Origin: Duncaniella sp.
GTDB lineage: Bacteria > Bacteroidota > Bacteroidia > Bacteroidales > Muribaculaceae
Direction: 5' to 3'
Assembly (NCBI GenBank): GCA_023664955.1
Contig: JAMPEV010000001.1
Span: 836,572 to 900,571, forward strand
DNA length: 64,000 nucleotides
Under the pieces are notes generated by a model. That model made no database searches and was not told the DNA's origin. It was given only the letters and a program-made list of their open reading frames with translations. This document shows positions 16,035-25,034 of the stretch, piece after piece. A program made the translations under genes and the position numbers. Positions within the stretch are counted from its first letter, which is position 1, and each line of letters starts with the position of its first letter.

Positions 16035-17090
16035 ATGTGTTTTGTGTCGATAATAGTGCCTGTGTACGGGGTGGAGCGGTATGTGGAGCGCTGCCTTAGG
16101 TCCGTCATGGTACAGGACACCGACATCGGGATTGAATGTTTGATTGTCAATGACGGGTCGAACGATGGAAGTGTGGATGTGATAAACGAGCTTCTGGCCG
16201 ACTACGACGGCGCTGTGGAGTTCCGTATAATTCATCATAACGAGAACCTTGGTCTATCTGCGGCCCGAAATAGCGGTATAGCAGAGGCTAAAGGCGAATA
16301 CCTGCTATTCCTCGATGCCGACGATGAGCTGACGTCCGACAGTCTGCGATTATTTGCAGAAGCCGTTAAGCGCCAGCCCAATGTGGATATGGTAGTCGGA
16401 GAATATGCGAATGCGAGGACACACCATGGTGTGTCCTCGCGGGAAGCGACTCTGCCATGCTCGGTAAATTCCATCGGGAAATGTTATAAGACCAAGCAAC
16501 ATCGGATTGTGGAGGACGCACCATGGTGTGTGCATACAAAGTTCACCATGATTAAATCGCTCCTTCTCCACGAAGACATCATCCCCGACACGGCACATAA
16601 TAAATTAACACGCAGGAAATTAATCGAGAAGAATCACCTTATTTTTCACCCGGGAATCATCCACGAGGATAACCTATGGGAATGGCACTTGGCCAAAAAT
16701 GTTAAATCCCTACTTCTTCTTCCCACCTCCACAATGATTTACCACTCAACTCCCGGCTCGTTAGCTAACACTCTCACCCTCCGACACCTCCAGTCGCTTT
16801 GTGTGATAATCGAAGAAAAAATTGATACCATTGACAGTATATGTCGTGAGGAACAACTTTGTAACATACTTCATACAGTCCACCAGATGGAATATCGTTC
16901 CCGGCAATTAGGCTGCCCGGAAATGAAAAGTCATATCAAAACATACATCGCCCAGCTACGGAAAGAGCCGCAAACACAACATTTTGCCCTATCCCTGAGC
17001 CTCTTACGCCTAAAAATGGCAACGACGTTGAGCCATGACAACTTCCTTTACCGGCTCCTTCACCGCCTGTCGCTTAGGCTCGTTCGATGA
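16035..17090 (+). CDS. Family 2 glycosyltransferase carrying two palindromic repeat insertions
   Basis: Inverting GT-A glycosyltransferase for surface polysaccharide. Motifs: VSIIVPVYGVERYVERCL, VNDGSNDGS, LGLSAARNSG and LFLDADDEL (DxD). The C-terminal part is NKLTRRKLIEKN and GIIHEDNLW, as in Bacteroidales capsule enzymes. The ATG at 16035 (MCFVSIIVP) is preferred to 15969, whose extra 22 residues look like spacer. Between the two halves (about residues 126-170), two units of the window's GGACGCACCATGGTGTG repeat sit inside the coding frame without breaking it (16411-16440 and 16505-16530). The gene stands alone, so its acceptor is unknown. Confidence 0.85.
   Translation: MCFVSIIVPVYGVERYVERCLRSVMVQDTDIGIECLIVNDGSNDGSVDVINELLADYDGAVEFRIIHHNENLGLSAARNSGIAEAKGEYLLFLDADDELTSDSLRLFAEAVKRQPNVDMVVGEYANARTHHGVSSREATLPCSVNSIGKCYKTKQHRIVEDAPWCVHTKFTMIKSLLLHEDIIPDTAHNKLTRRKLIEKNHLIFHPGIIHEDNLWEWHLAKNVKSLLLLPTSTMIYHSTPGSLANTLTLRHLQSLCVIIEEKIDTIDSICREEQLCNILHTVHQMEYRSRQLGCPEMKSHIKTYIAQLRKEPQTQHFALSLSLLRLKMATTLSHDNFLYRLLHRLSLRLVR
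16411..16440. repeat. Perfect palindrome inside the GT2 gene (repeat family unit)
   Basis: GCGAGGACACACC followed by ATGGTGTGTCCTCGC forms a perfect inverted repeat centred on CCATGG. It belongs to the GGACGCACCATGGTGCGTCC family also found around 16505, 51257, 57391 and 5460. Confidence 0.75.
16505..16530. repeat. Second palindromic repeat unit inside the GT2 gene
   Basis: GGAGGACGCACCATGGTGTG is a second copy in the same orientation about 95 nt from the first, with the 3' arm shortened. It is translated as VEDAPWCVH in frame. Confidence 0.65.
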
Positions 17091-17140
17091 TAAACGCATG
17101 ATTTTTACGCAAAAGGAGTGAAACAGTAGCGTAAATTTTG

Positions 17141-17148
17141 TATTTTTG
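17141..17148 (+). promoter_or_regulatory. -7 box TATTTTTG before purC
   Basis: TATTTTTG fits TAnnTTTG and leaves a leader of about 95 nt before purC. The leader contains a small GGATC..GATCC hairpin (about 17179-17194). No good -33 element was found. Confidence 0.45.
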
Positions 17149-17248
17149 CATTCAGAAATAATATGTCACGGCATATGCCGGATCAGTTCGATCCAACCAT
17201 CTAAAACGTATAGCAAATAAATTCTAAAAATATACAAATCAATTCATT

Positions 17249-18202
17249 ATGGCAACAACATTGGTTAACACCGATTTCAATTTCCCCGGCCAGACAGCAG
17301 TGTATCATGGCAAAGTACGTGATGTCTATACAATCAACGATGACATCCTTGTGATGGTGGCCACTGACCGCATCTCAGCGTTTGATGTCATCCTCCCCAA
17401 AGGTATACCTTACAAAGGGCAGGCACTCAACCAGATAGCTGCAACCTTTCTCGATGCCACAGCCGACATTGTCCCCAACTGGAAACTTGCCGTTCCTGAC
17501 CCGATGGTAACCGTGGGATATCGTTGCGAAGGTCTTCGCCTTGAGATGATTATCCGAGGCTACCTCGCCGGGAGTGCTTGGCGCGAGTACAAGAACGGTA
17601 TGCGTGAGCTATGCGGAGTGAGGCTCCCCGAAGGAATGGTGGAAAACCAGGCGTTCCCTGAACCAATCATCACCCCGACCACCAAGGCCGATGCCGGCCA
17701 CGATGAGAACATCTCACGTGAAGAGGCTATAGCCCAGGGAATTGTCACAGCTGAACAATTTGACACTATGGCCGCTTACACCCGCGCCCTCTTTAAGCGT
17801 GGCACTGAAATGGCTGCCGAAAAAGGATTGATTCTTGTTGATACCAAGTATGAATTTGGCTTGCGCGAGGGTAAAGTAATCCTTATCGACGAAATCCACA
17901 CTCCCGACTCATCACGCTACTTCTATGCCGACGGATACGAAGAACGCCTTGCCAAGGGAGAACCCCAGCGCCAACTCTCAAAGGAATTCGTGCGCGAATG
18001 GCTCATGGCTCATGACTTCATGGGAAAAGCCGGTCAGAAAGTGCCTGAGATGACCGATGAATTCTGCGAAGAGGTTTCCGAACGCTATATTGAACTTTAC
18101 GAGCACATCACCGGCAAGAAATTTGTGAAAGCCCCCGAGGCGCATCTCGAAGACCGTATTGCAAAGAACGTGCTCGACTGTCTCACCACCCTTAACCAAT
18201 AA
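17249..18202 (+). CDS. purC: Phosphoribosylaminoimidazole-succinocarboxamide synthase
   Basis: ATP-dependent SAICAR synthase, step 8 of purine biosynthesis, joining CAIR and aspartate. The 317-aa form with [35 protein letters not shown] and [11 protein letters not shown] is the longer type found in Bacteroidetes and yeast. The C-terminal [11 protein letters not shown] is the signature. The start [14 protein letters not shown] is the family start. It is 28 nt upstream of ubiE; the two share a strand and are probably co-transcribed though they act in different pathways. Confidence 0.96.
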   Translation: MATTLVNTDFNFPGQTAVYHGKVRDVYTINDDILVMVATDRISAFDVILPKGIPYKGQALNQIAATFLDATADIVPNWKLAVPDPMVTVGYRCEGLRLEMIIRGYLAGSAWREYKNGMRELCGVRLPEGMVENQAFPEPIITPTTKADAGHDENISREEAIAQGIVTAEQFDTMAAYTRALFKRGTEMAAEKGLILVDTKYEFGLREGKVILIDEIHTPDSSRYFYADGYEERLAKGEPQRQLSKEFVREWLMAHDFMGKAGQKVPEMTDEFCEEVSERYIELYEHITGKKFVKAPEAHLEDRIAKNVLDCLTTLNQ

Positions 18203-18230
18203 TCATCTTCCACAACATAACCTCAAAGGA

Positions 18231-18962
18231 ATGCAGGTAGAAAAAGTAAATCCCTACGGTGACTTACGGCGTAAAAGTGAGCAAGTGCGTGAGATGTTTG
18301 ACTCCATCGCGCCTGCCTACGATTTCATGAACCGCGCCATGACGATGGGTATAGACAAACTGTGGCGTCGCTCTGCCGTTAAGCTGCTCAGGGATGTGGC
18401 TCACGACGACATCCTCGACATTGCCACCGGCACCGGCGACCTTGCCATCCTTCTCGCCCGCAAGCTCGATCCACTGTCAGTGACCGGGGTCGACCTTTCA
18501 TCTAAAATGGTGGAAATAGGACGACGGAAAGCGAGCGAGGCCGGGCTTGACGACACTGTGACCCTCGGCGTGGGCGACTGTCTGCAATTGCCATTCCCCG
18601 ATGACTCATTTGACTGCATCACATGTGCCTATGGGGTGAGAAATTTCCAAAATATTTCAGCCGGATACCGGGAGATGTACCGTGTGCTCCGCCCGGGAGG
18701 GATGGTAGTGATACTTGAACTCTCAACACCCACATCGCCGCTCGTGAAACCCATGTACAACCTATACACCCGGCATATCATCCCCGCCGTGGGGCGGATG
18801 GTGTCGAAGGATGTAAGGGCCTACAGCTATCTTCCTGAATCCATCGCCGCCGTGCCCCAAGGTCCGGCAATGACGGCAATCATGGAAGCCACAGGGTTAC
18901 ATGACACACGGCACATTCCTTTAACTTTCGGCACGTGCACTATCTACACCGGAAAGAAATAA
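18231..18962 (+). CDS. ubiE: Demethylmenaquinone methyltransferase (UbiE/MenG)
   Basis: SAM-dependent C-methyltransferase of the last step of menaquinone synthesis. Rossmann-type motifs: YDFMNRAMTMGIDKLWRR (UbiE signature 1), DIATGTGDLA (SAM site), DCITCAYGVRNF and RVLRPGGMVVILE (signature 2). The ATG at 18231, preceded by AAAGGA, gives 243 aa and the usual N-terminus; the frame is open further upstream to 18159 but overlaps purC. In Bacteroidetes, which make only menaquinone, the gene acts as menG. The quinone tail would be made by the polyprenyl synthase at 6.7 kb. Confidence 0.95.
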   Translation: MQVEKVNPYGDLRRKSEQVREMFDSIAPAYDFMNRAMTMGIDKLWRRSAVKLLRDVAHDDILDIATGTGDLAILLARKLDPLSVTGVDLSSKMVEIGRRKASEAGLDDTVTLGVGDCLQLPFPDDSFDCITCAYGVRNFQNISAGYREMYRVLRPGGMVVILELSTPTSPLVKPMYNLYTRHIIPAVGRMVSKDVRAYSYLPESIAAVPQGPAMTAIMEATGLHDTRHIPLTFGTCTIYTGKK

Positions 18963-18976
18963 CAAAACTCAAGAAC

Positions 18977-19321
18977 ATGGAAAAGAAACCAAACGAAATA
19001 CAAATCGAGCTCTCTCCCGAAGTAGCCAAAGGAATTTACTCCAATTTCGCCATGATAGCCCATGGTCCAAATGAATTCTTCGTCGACTTCATTACCATGG
19101 GTCCCAATATGCCCGGAGCCAAGGTACAGGCTCGCATCGTCATGACCCCCGAAAACGCCAAGAACCTCTTAGGCGCACTCTCGCAAAACATTCATGACTA
19201 CGAAGCGACCTTCGGTGAAATTCGTCACAAACGACCCATCAACAATGGCAATAACGGAGGAAACGGCGGCGTGAATGGCGGCGAAATCCCCAACCCATTT
19301 ATCATGGGCGGGAAAGCATGA
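18977..19321 (+). CDS. DUF3467 family protein
   Basis: Small conserved bacterial protein of unknown function. The visible family pattern is [24 protein letters not shown], then [21 protein letters not shown] and the helix [14 protein letters not shown]. The last 25 residues are an Asn/Gly-rich tail ([14 protein letters not shown]) ending in FIMGGK. The ATG at 18977 ([12 protein letters not shown]) is chosen over 18935, which overlaps ubiE. Its stop overlaps a possible ATGATG start of cysS, and it lies 14 nt after ubiE, so purC-ubiE-DUF3467-cysS look like one transcription unit. Confidence 0.8.
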   Translation: MEKKPNEIQIELSPEVAKGIYSNFAMIAHGPNEFFVDFITMGPNMPGAKVQARIVMTPENAKNLLGALSQNIHDYEATFGEIRHKRPINNGNNGGNGGVNGGEIPNPFIMGGKA

Positions 19322-19344
19322 TGATTAAGCAAAAGAATATTAAT

Positions 19345-20829
19345 ATGTTACCAAATAATTTCACCATTTATAACACCCTCACACGCACCAAGCAGCTATT
19401 CGAGCCCTTGCACGAGGGTCGTGTGGGTATGTATGTGTGCGGTCCCACCGTGTACGGTGATGGACATCTCGGCCATGCACGTCCGGCCATCACTTTCGAC
19501 ATCCTGTTCCGTTACCTCCGCCATCTCGGTTACAAGGTGCGCTATGTGCGCAATATCACAGATGTGGGTCACCTTGAGCATGATGCCGATGATGGTGAGG
19601 ATAAGATAGTTAAGAAAGCACGCCTTGAACAGCTCGAACCCATGGAAGTGGTGCAGCATTACCTCACTCGCTATCACAAGGCAATGGATGCGCTAAATGT
19701 CCTTCCCCCTTCGATTGAGCCACACGCTTCCGGCCACATCATCGAACAGATCGAGTACATCAAAAAAATTCTTGACAGCGGATATGCTTACGTATCAGAA
19801 GGTTCGGTATACTTCGATGTGCCCAAATATAACAGCGAGCATCCTTACGGCAAACTGTCGGGCCGCAATGTGGAAGAACTCCTCTCCACCACCCGCGCCC
19901 TCGATGGCCAGGACCAAAAGCGTAATCCTGCAGATTTCGCTCTTTGGAAAAAAGCTGCCCCGGAACATATCATGCATTGGCCCTCACCCTGGAGCGAAGG
20001 CTTCCCCGGATGGCATCTCGAATGTTCCACTATGGGCGAGAAATACCTTGGCGAATCGTTCGATATCCACGGCGGCGGTATGGACTTAATGTTCCCTCAT
20101 CATGAATGTGAAATTGCCCAATCAGTGGCACATAACGGACATGACACCGTGCGCTATTGGATGCACAACAACATGATTACCATCAACGGCAAGAAGATGG
20201 GAAAATCGCTCGGCAATTTTATTACTCTCGACGAATTCTTCAATGGCTCTCATCCGCTCCTCACTCAGGCCTACAGCCCGATGACAATCCGCTTCTTCAT
20301 TCTCCAGGCGCATTATCGCGGCACTGTCGACTTCTCAAATGAAGCATTACAAGCCTCTGAAAAGGCTCTTGCCAGAATGTTGGAAGGTTATCGCCGCCTG
20401 CAGGAACTGAAACCGTCGGAAAAGTCCACCATCGACGTTTCCGGTATTCGCCAAAAGTGCTATGATGCCATGGACGATGATATGAACACCCCGGTGGTGA
20501 TCGCACATCTTTTCGATGCCCTCCGTCTCGTCAATCAGGTGAAAGACGGCAATGCCACTGCAACCCAAGCTGACATCGATGAACTGAAATCAGTATTTGA
20601 CACCTTCTTAGTCGATATACTTGGAATCCGCACTGAAATGGGCGGCAGTGCCGACAATTCCGATGCCATGCGTCCCTTTGAAGGAGCTGTGGACCTTCTC
20701 CTTGAAATGCGCGCCAAGGCTAAATCTTCAAAGGATTGGGCGACTTCCGATCTTATACGTGACCGCCTTGCTGCCATGGGCTTTACCGTAAAGGATACAA
20801 AGGACGGCGTGGAATGGTCGCTCCAGTGA
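19345..20829 (+). CDS. cysS: Cysteinyl-tRNA synthetase
   Basis: Class I aminoacyl-tRNA synthetase charging tRNA-Cys. The HIGH motif appears as GHLGHARP near residue 39 and KMSKS as KKMGKS near residue 282. Zinc ligands are Cys in [10 protein letters not shown] and in LECSTMG with HHECEIA. The ATG at 19345 gives the usual N-terminus ([16 protein letters not shown]). The frame is also open from 19318 (ATGATG), overlapping the DUF3467 stop, so an extra nine residues are possible. At 494 aa the length is normal. A hairpin at 20863-20906 follows. Confidence 0.96.
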   Translation: MLPNNFTIYNTLTRTKQLFEPLHEGRVGMYVCGPTVYGDGHLGHARPAITFDILFRYLRHLGYKVRYVRNITDVGHLEHDADDGEDKIVKKARLEQLEPMEVVQHYLTRYHKAMDALNVLPPSIEPHASGHIIEQIEYIKKILDSGYAYVSEGSVYFDVPKYNSEHPYGKLSGRNVEELLSTTRALDGQDQKRNPADFALWKKAAPEHIMHWPSPWSEGFPGWHLECSTMGEKYLGESFDIHGGGMDLMFPHHECEIAQSVAHNGHDTVRYWMHNNMITINGKKMGKSLGNFITLDEFFNGSHPLLTQAYSPMTIRFFILQAHYRGTVDFSNEALQASEKALARMLEGYRRLQELKPSEKSTIDVSGIRQKCYDAMDDDMNTPVVIAHLFDALRLVNQVKDGNATATQADIDELKSVFDTFLVDILGIRTEMGGSADNSDAMRPFEGAVDLLLEMRAKAKSSKDWATSDLIRDRLAAMGFTVKDTKDGVEWSLQ

Positions 20830-20862
20830 TTCCTCAAAATTTAAAATCATCTCTAAACCAAT

Positions 20863-20906
20863 AATTGCGCCTCTTTGCCACTATTGTTGTGGAAGGAGGC
20901 ACAATT
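20863..20906 (+). terminator. Terminator-like hairpin after cysS
   Basis: AATTGCGCCTC..GCCAC pairs with GTGG..GAGGCACAATT around a TATTGTT loop, with a few mismatches, followed by a weak T-rich tail. It is plausible as the end of the purC-cysS unit. Confidence 0.5.
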
Positions 20907-20935
20907 CTTATTTATCGATTGACACATAAATCAAA

Positions 20936-20963
20936 CGAGAAGATGATTCACATCATCCTCTCG
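20936..20963. other. Near-perfect hairpin in the cysS-recA gap
   Basis: CGAGA-a-GATGAT, loop TCAC, ATCATC-c-TCTCG: 11 base pairs interrupted by one A/C mismatch. There is no T run behind it, so it is not a standard terminator. Confidence 0.45.
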
Positions 20964-21252
20964 CTTAGATAATAAACCAATCATTATCACATTTCTTGCA
21001 ATGGAAAAAGTAATTTTGCTATGTACTTATTAAACGCATGGCCATTCATATAGTTCACAAAAAATCAAAAAAAATTCCATTATTTTGCGAATTTTTTGTC
21101 AACTTCCTGAATTTTAGCTAACTTAGCAGAATGAAAAAATTTTCTATCCGACGAGTATTTAACACATATTAAATGCTTTGTGCGTAAAATATGCACAACT
21201 CCGATAGTAAATTTGCATTATAAAGATTAGAAAAATTAAATAACTACTATAT
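20964..21252 (+). promoter_or_regulatory. recA upstream region with two -7 boxes
   Basis: TAATTTTG at 21011-21018 and TAAATTTG at 21208-21215 both fit TAnnTTTG. The second would give a recA leader of about 30 nt; the first is 235 nt away. The stretch between is AT-rich with no protein-like frame. No LexA-type palindrome was recognised. Confidence 0.5.
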
Positions 21253-22449
21253 ATGGAAAAAAAGAAACCAGCATCCAAGGCCTCAATGAAGGACAATGAT
21301 CCGGCAAAGGCCAAGCTCAATGCCCTCGCTCAGGCAATGGGAAATATAGAGAAAAATTTCGGACGTGGTGCCATTATGAAACTTGGCGATGAGAACGTGG
21401 AGGATGTCGACGTGATTCCCTCCGGCTCTATCGGTCTTAATTGCGCTCTCGGAGTAGGAGGCTATCCCCGAGGTCGCATCATCGAGATTTTCGGTCCGGA
21501 ATCCTCCGGTAAGACCACTCTCGCTATCCATGCAATTGCTGAAGCTCAGAAGGCAGGTGGAATCGCTGCTATTATCGACGCTGAGCATGCATTTGACCGC
21601 TTCTATGCCGAAAAACTTGGTGTGGATGTCAACAATCTTTACATGGCTCAGCCCGACAATGGCGAACAGGCTCTCGAAATCGCAGAGCAACTTATCCGCT
21701 CTTCGGCAATCGACATCCTTGTCATTGACTCTGTGGCTGCTCTTACCCCAAAGAGTGAAATTGACGGTGATATGGGTGACAAGAATGTTGGCGTGCAAGC
21801 TCGACTTATGTCTCAAGCCATGCGTAAATTGACCGGCACAATCGCCCGCACCAACACCACATGTATCTTCATCAACCAGCTTCGTGAGAAAATCGGCGTG
21901 ATGTTTGGTCCATCAGAAACCACTACCGGCGGTAACGCTCTTAAATTCTACGCATCCGTGCGTATCGATATTCGTCCCAGCACAGCTATTAAAGATGGCG
22001 ATGAGGTGCTTGGCAAGCTCACCAAGGTAAAAGTGGTGAAAAACAAGGTTGCACCCCCATTCAAGCGCGCTGAATTCGACATCATGTTCGGTGAAGGCAT
22101 CTCACGCAGTGGCGAGATCATCGACCTCGGTGTTGAGCTTGGCATCATCAACAAGAGCGGCTCATGGTTCTCATATAATGGCACTAAGATCGCCCAAGGT
22201 CGTGACGCTGCAAAGCGAGTGATGCTCGATAATCCGGAACTCGCAGATGAACTCGAAGAAAAAATCATGGAGGCACTTAATGAAAAGGCCGGCAAGAATG
22301 ACCGCAAAGCCCCTGCTGCTAAAAAACCTGCTGCCACTTCATCCGAGCCCACAGCCGCCGACCTAAACGCGATAGACGACCCGGTGGGTGGCGACCTCTT
22401 CGATGACTCGGATCTCCCCGACGACTTCTCAATCGAAGAAGACATCTAA
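21253..22449 (+). CDS. recA: Recombinase RecA
   Basis: Strand-exchange ATPase for homologous recombination. The core is intact: Walker [10 protein letters not shown] near residue 80, the DAEHAFD stretch, [13 protein letters not shown] (Walker B), loop L1/L2 region [21 protein letters not shown], and [14 protein letters not shown]. The C-terminus is extended by about 50 residues: a Lys/Ala-Pro linker ([13 protein letters not shown]) and then an acidic tail ([19 protein letters not shown]) longer than in E. coli. Acidic RecA tails are known to restrain filament formation; that this one does so is inferred. A clear terminator follows. Confidence 0.97.
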   Translation: MEKKKPASKASMKDNDPAKAKLNALAQAMGNIEKNFGRGAIMKLGDENVEDVDVIPSGSIGLNCALGVGGYPRGRIIEIFGPESSGKTTLAIHAIAEAQKAGGIAAIIDAEHAFDRFYAEKLGVDVNNLYMAQPDNGEQALEIAEQLIRSSAIDILVIDSVAALTPKSEIDGDMGDKNVGVQARLMSQAMRKLTGTIARTNTTCIFINQLREKIGVMFGPSETTTGGNALKFYASVRIDIRPSTAIKDGDEVLGKLTKVKVVKNKVAPPFKRAEFDIMFGEGISRSGEIIDLGVELGIINKSGSWFSYNGTKIAQGRDAAKRVMLDNPELADELEEKIMEALNEKAGKNDRKAPAAKKPAATSSEPTAADLNAIDDPVGGDLFDDSDLPDDFSIEEDI

Positions 22450-22467
22450 CCACAATAATAACCCAAT

Positions 22468-22520
22468 AAAAATCTCTCCCTGCGACAAATCTATACCATC
22501 AGTCGAAGGGAGAGATTTTG
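22468..22520 (+). terminator. Terminator after recA
   Basis: AAAATCTCTCCCT (22469-22481) pairs with AGGGAGAGATTTT (22507-22519), 13 bp, with the T run built into the 3' arm. Confidence 0.85.
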
Positions 22521-22567
22521 TTACAAATTAGTATAACTACGGTTTTTTTGTTACAAAATTGTAACAA
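22518..22567. promoter_or_regulatory. TTGTTACAA sites (two direct, one inverted)
   Basis: TTGTTACAA occurs at 22518-22526 and again at 22548-22556, exactly 30 bp apart. The second copy is followed after 2 bp by its reverse complement TTGTAACAA (22559-22567), giving a 20-bp operator-like palindrome. It lies between the recA terminator and the promoter of the sigma-factor gene. Confidence 0.45.
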
Positions 22568-22669
22568 GCGGAAACATCAAAGAATCAATCAATTAACACA
22601 AAATGTAAAATTTTTAAAATTAATCGAATTTATTTTGGCATTATTTTTCTCTACCTCCCATAAACCCAT

Positions 22670-22677
22670 TACCTTTG
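22670..22677 (+). promoter_or_regulatory. -7 box TACCTTTG before the sigma-factor gene
   Basis: TACCTTTG is one of the commonest forms of the Bacteroidetes -7 box. A TTTC at 22645-22648 is a possible -33 at 21 nt. It leaves a 90-nt leader. The rest of 22526-22774 is AT-rich and non-coding. Confidence 0.6.
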
Positions 22678-22774
22678 AAGTGTTCATCAAAGTTAACCAC
22701 TTAGATTCTCAAATCTAACGATTAGCAAACCGACGAAACAACACAAACAAATCAACATTAAAAACATCACTATT

Positions 22775-23278
22775 ATGGGAGCCATAGAATTTCAAAAAAA
22801 GCTTATGAGTCTTCAAGGTAATCTCTTGAACTTCGCATTGATGCTCACTTCAAATCGCGACAACGCTTACGATCTTCTTCAAGATACAACCCTCAAGGCT
22901 CTCGACAACGAAGATAAGTATGCAGAAAACACTAACTTCAAAGGTTGGGTTTTTACTATTATGCGCAATATTTTCATCAACAATTACCGTCGATCTGCAC
23001 GCAGTGCTACTGTGATTGACCAGACTGAAGACCTCTTCCACTTGAATCTCTCTCAGGACTCAGGTCTTGAGACTCCGGAAGGTGCTTACGGCGTTAATGA
23101 ACTTACAGAAGCAATAAACTCATTCTCCGACGATTATCGTATCCCGTTCTCAATGCACGTGGCCGGATATAAGTATAATGAAATCGCTGAGAAAATGAAC
23201 CTCCCGCTTGGTACTATTAAGAGCCGCATTTTCTTCGCCCGCAAGCGACTCCAAGCTCAGTTTGCTGACTATCGTTGA
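22775..23278 (+). CDS. RNA polymerase sigma factor, ECF-type (sigma-70 family)
   Basis: Alternative sigma factor of 167 aa with only regions 2 and 4. Region 2 has NRDNAYDLLQDTTLKAL and FKGWVFTIMRNIFINNYRR (2.3-2.4). Region 4 has FSMHVAGYKYNEIAEKMNLPLGTIKSRIFFARKRL as the helix-turn-helix recognising -35 DNA. No anti-sigma gene adjoins it, unlike the FecI/FecR pairs common in Bacteroidetes. It resembles the stand-alone EcfO-like type reported in Bacteroidales, which uses a separate regulator, but that assignment is inference. The gene is flanked on both sides by repeats (TTGTTACAA upstream, two repeat pairs downstream). Confidence 0.9.
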   Translation: MGAIEFQKKLMSLQGNLLNFALMLTSNRDNAYDLLQDTTLKALDNEDKYAENTNFKGWVFTIMRNIFINNYRRSARSATVIDQTEDLFHLNLSQDSGLETPEGAYGVNELTEAINSFSDDYRIPFSMHVAGYKYNEIAEKMNLPLGTIKSRIFFARKRLQAQFADYR

Positions 23279-23311
23279 TGAATATTCTCAATATATTTAA
23301 TAAGGTATTGT

Positions 23312-23428
23312 TTTCAACTATATTTGCACCGTTTCAACTAAATTGCACCGTTTCAACTGGCTAAAAACAAAAGGCAACATACTTACATTGAAAAAACGAA
23401 AGGTTAAAGACCTACATTGAAAAAACGA
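23312..23428. repeat. Two sets of short direct repeats after the sigma-factor gene
   Basis: Set A: TTGCACCGTTTCAACT at 23324-23339 and 23343-23358 (period 19), with a partial earlier TTTCAACT at 23312-23319. Set B: TACATTGAAAAAACGA at 23384-23399 and 23413-23428 (period 29). All four full units are exact within their set. No frame across them looks coding. Confidence 0.7.
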
Positions 23429-23588
23429 GAGTTTCGTTCTACAATCTACTAAAAATGAATTATTTGTTACTTTCCAGGAACAACGACTAAGGTAAAAAAG
23501 ATTAAAAATTAGGTAAAACTCAGGCACATAGAGCCTGTTAAAAGAAATTAGGTTATTGATTTAAGGTAAATTATTGAACGACACACAC
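23429..23588. other. Remaining non-coding part of the sigma factor-DUF2851 gap
   Basis: AT-rich; one small hairpin CAGGC/GCCTG (23521-23536). No gene seen. Confidence 0.4.
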
Positions 23589-23627
23589 AAGCATCGCCCC
23601 ACACATCGTCGTGGCGATGCTTTTTTA
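23589..23627 (+). terminator. Terminator AAGCATCGCC..GGCGATGCTT
   Basis: Perfect 10-bp stem (23589-23598 with 23613-23622) followed by six T. It would end a plus-strand transcript from the sigma-factor region that is about 310 nt longer than the gene, so that 3' part may be a long untranslated region or a separate small RNA. Confidence 0.85.
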
Positions 23628-23646
23628 TTTTAATTGGAGGCTAAAT

Positions 23647-24930
23647 TCATCTCCTCTTGGCACTGGAGGCGAGAAGACGATGCCCTAACCGGCAATAGAG
23701 GCATTTACGCTGTTCGCAATAGTTGCGTCGTAATTGGATGAGGGCTTGTGAGGTAAAAGCATCGGTGCTTTTTATCCCGGCATTAGTAAAGAGGGTGACA
23801 ATCGAATTGCTTTCCGAATGCAGCTGTTGAAGCCATTCCACAGCTTTGTTTATTAAACCTTCATCGCCGTGGGTGGAGCCGTAGGCCATCATCAATGGTG
23901 CTGCTACGTTTATCACAAGACCTGCTGCCGAGCTACGGCTTAGCGTATCGTAGGTGCGTTCAGTGCCGGGTGAGAATGTAAAATGATTAGCCCAGTACCC
24001 TGTGAGAGGCTGGGTAAATAGTCTGATAGCTTCATCGGGCATTCTTAGGTTGATGAGGCGTTGCACCAACCTGAAGTCACTGCACACTAACTGTGCTAAA
24101 AATGCTATACGGCGATGCGGAAAGTTGTGGGGACGCATACGTGCCATCTTCCAGCCCAATGCCTGCGGCGGACTTAGTGAGAATTTATGAGCTAAAAACT
24201 GGTATTCCTGCACCAGTCGAGCCACGTAGGGATCACTTAATGAAGCTCTCTCAAGGAATCCGCTCTGACCGAAAAAGAGCGACTCGATTGACAAGAGAGA
24301 GTCGCTATGCTTGCGCAGAAAGTGTAGCGGCAATGATTTGGCAAGTCGCTCCATCGGTTCGGAGTTGGTGCTGAAACCAAGGGCCCGTGCCAATATCACA
24401 TAGCAAGTTTGCTCCCAATCCCCGGTATATTCTTGTAGTAACATCCTGAAATGGTCAGCCTTGGAATGTAGGCGTTCGTAAGCGAGCGATGTTATCCAAT
24501 CAGTGAGATATAGGGGTGGTATATTAGGAATGTGCCTTGCACAAGGCAGGTCAATGTCGGCGCGGTCCACAAGCTGGTGATAACTACGGTGAAAATCCGC
24601 ATTACAGTTCATCAGCATTTGGGGTATCAATTCACCGTTTGACCGTTTTATAGCCATGTCATCACGATCTACCACATGCAGTATCACAGAGTCGTAAGCC
24701 TTGTCATTCTGATGATTATGGCGGAACCAGTCGCTCGCTCTAACATGTATTTCCACATCCCCAACCCAAAGGTGATTCCCGATACGGATCTTTGCGTTGA
24801 AAAAGTCAGGACCGGCATCAGTGTTAAGCCGTCCGGGGTCGATCACGAAAATAGGACGACCGTCCACCGTGCTCATGTCAGAGTGGAGTATAAGGCGTTG
24901 CTGCCACACATATTGCATCAGGCGTTCCAT
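23647..24930 (-). CDS. DUF2851 family protein
   Basis: Conserved Bacteroidetes protein of unknown function, 427 aa. Family marks: N-terminal MERLMQYVWQQRL, then LNTDAGPDFFNAKIRIG, WVGDVEIHVRASDWF (an acidic/His cluster that looks like a possible nuclease or metal site), and VILHVVDRDD. The C-terminal four-residue pair of Cys (CEQRKCLYC, about 408-416) with RLGHRLL is the usual ending. Whether the WVGDVEIH core is a catalytic fold is inference. It is the last gene of the long minus-strand series; the gap to ribH holds AT-rich repeats. Confidence 0.85.
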   Translation of the reverse strand: MERLMQYVWQQRLILHSDMSTVDGRPIFVIDPGRLNTDAGPDFFNAKIRIGNHLWVGDVEIHVRASDWFRHNHQNDKAYDSVILHVVDRDDMAIKRSNGELIPQMLMNCNADFHRSYHQLVDRADIDLPCARHIPNIPPLYLTDWITSLAYERLHSKADHFRMLLQEYTGDWEQTCYVILARALGFSTNSEPMERLAKSLPLHFLRKHSDSLLSIESLFFGQSGFLERASLSDPYVARLVQEYQFLAHKFSLSPPQALGWKMARMRPHNFPHRRIAFLAQLVCSDFRLVQRLINLRMPDEAIRLFTQPLTGYWANHFTFSPGTERTYDTLSRSSAAGLVINVAAPLMMAYGSTHGDEGLINKAVEWLQQLHSESNSIVTLFTNAGIKSTDAFTSQALIQLRRNYCEQRKCLYCRLGHRLLASSAKRR

Positions 24931-24959
24931 CTTGTTGTTTTATAGAGAATTGAGAGGAA

Positions 24960-25025
24960 ATATATAATTCTTATGAATCTTATGAAACTTATAAGTCTTA
25001 TAAGTCCTATAAGTCACATAAATAT
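24960..25025. repeat. Tandem TATAAGTC-type repeats
   Basis: Five imperfect units with a 9-10 bp period (..CTTATGAAACTTATAAGTCTTATAAGTCC, then TATAAGTCACATAAATATT) lie in the gap between ribH and the DUF2851 gene. The same words recur at 40220-40290, also between two minus-strand genes. Confidence 0.65.
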
Positions 25026-25034
25026 TAAATCTGG

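Noticed and set aside
23312-23428. Direct repeats as a CRISPR array
   Set aside because: Only two copies of each repeat, 16 nt long, with spacers of 3 and 13 nt; no cas genes.
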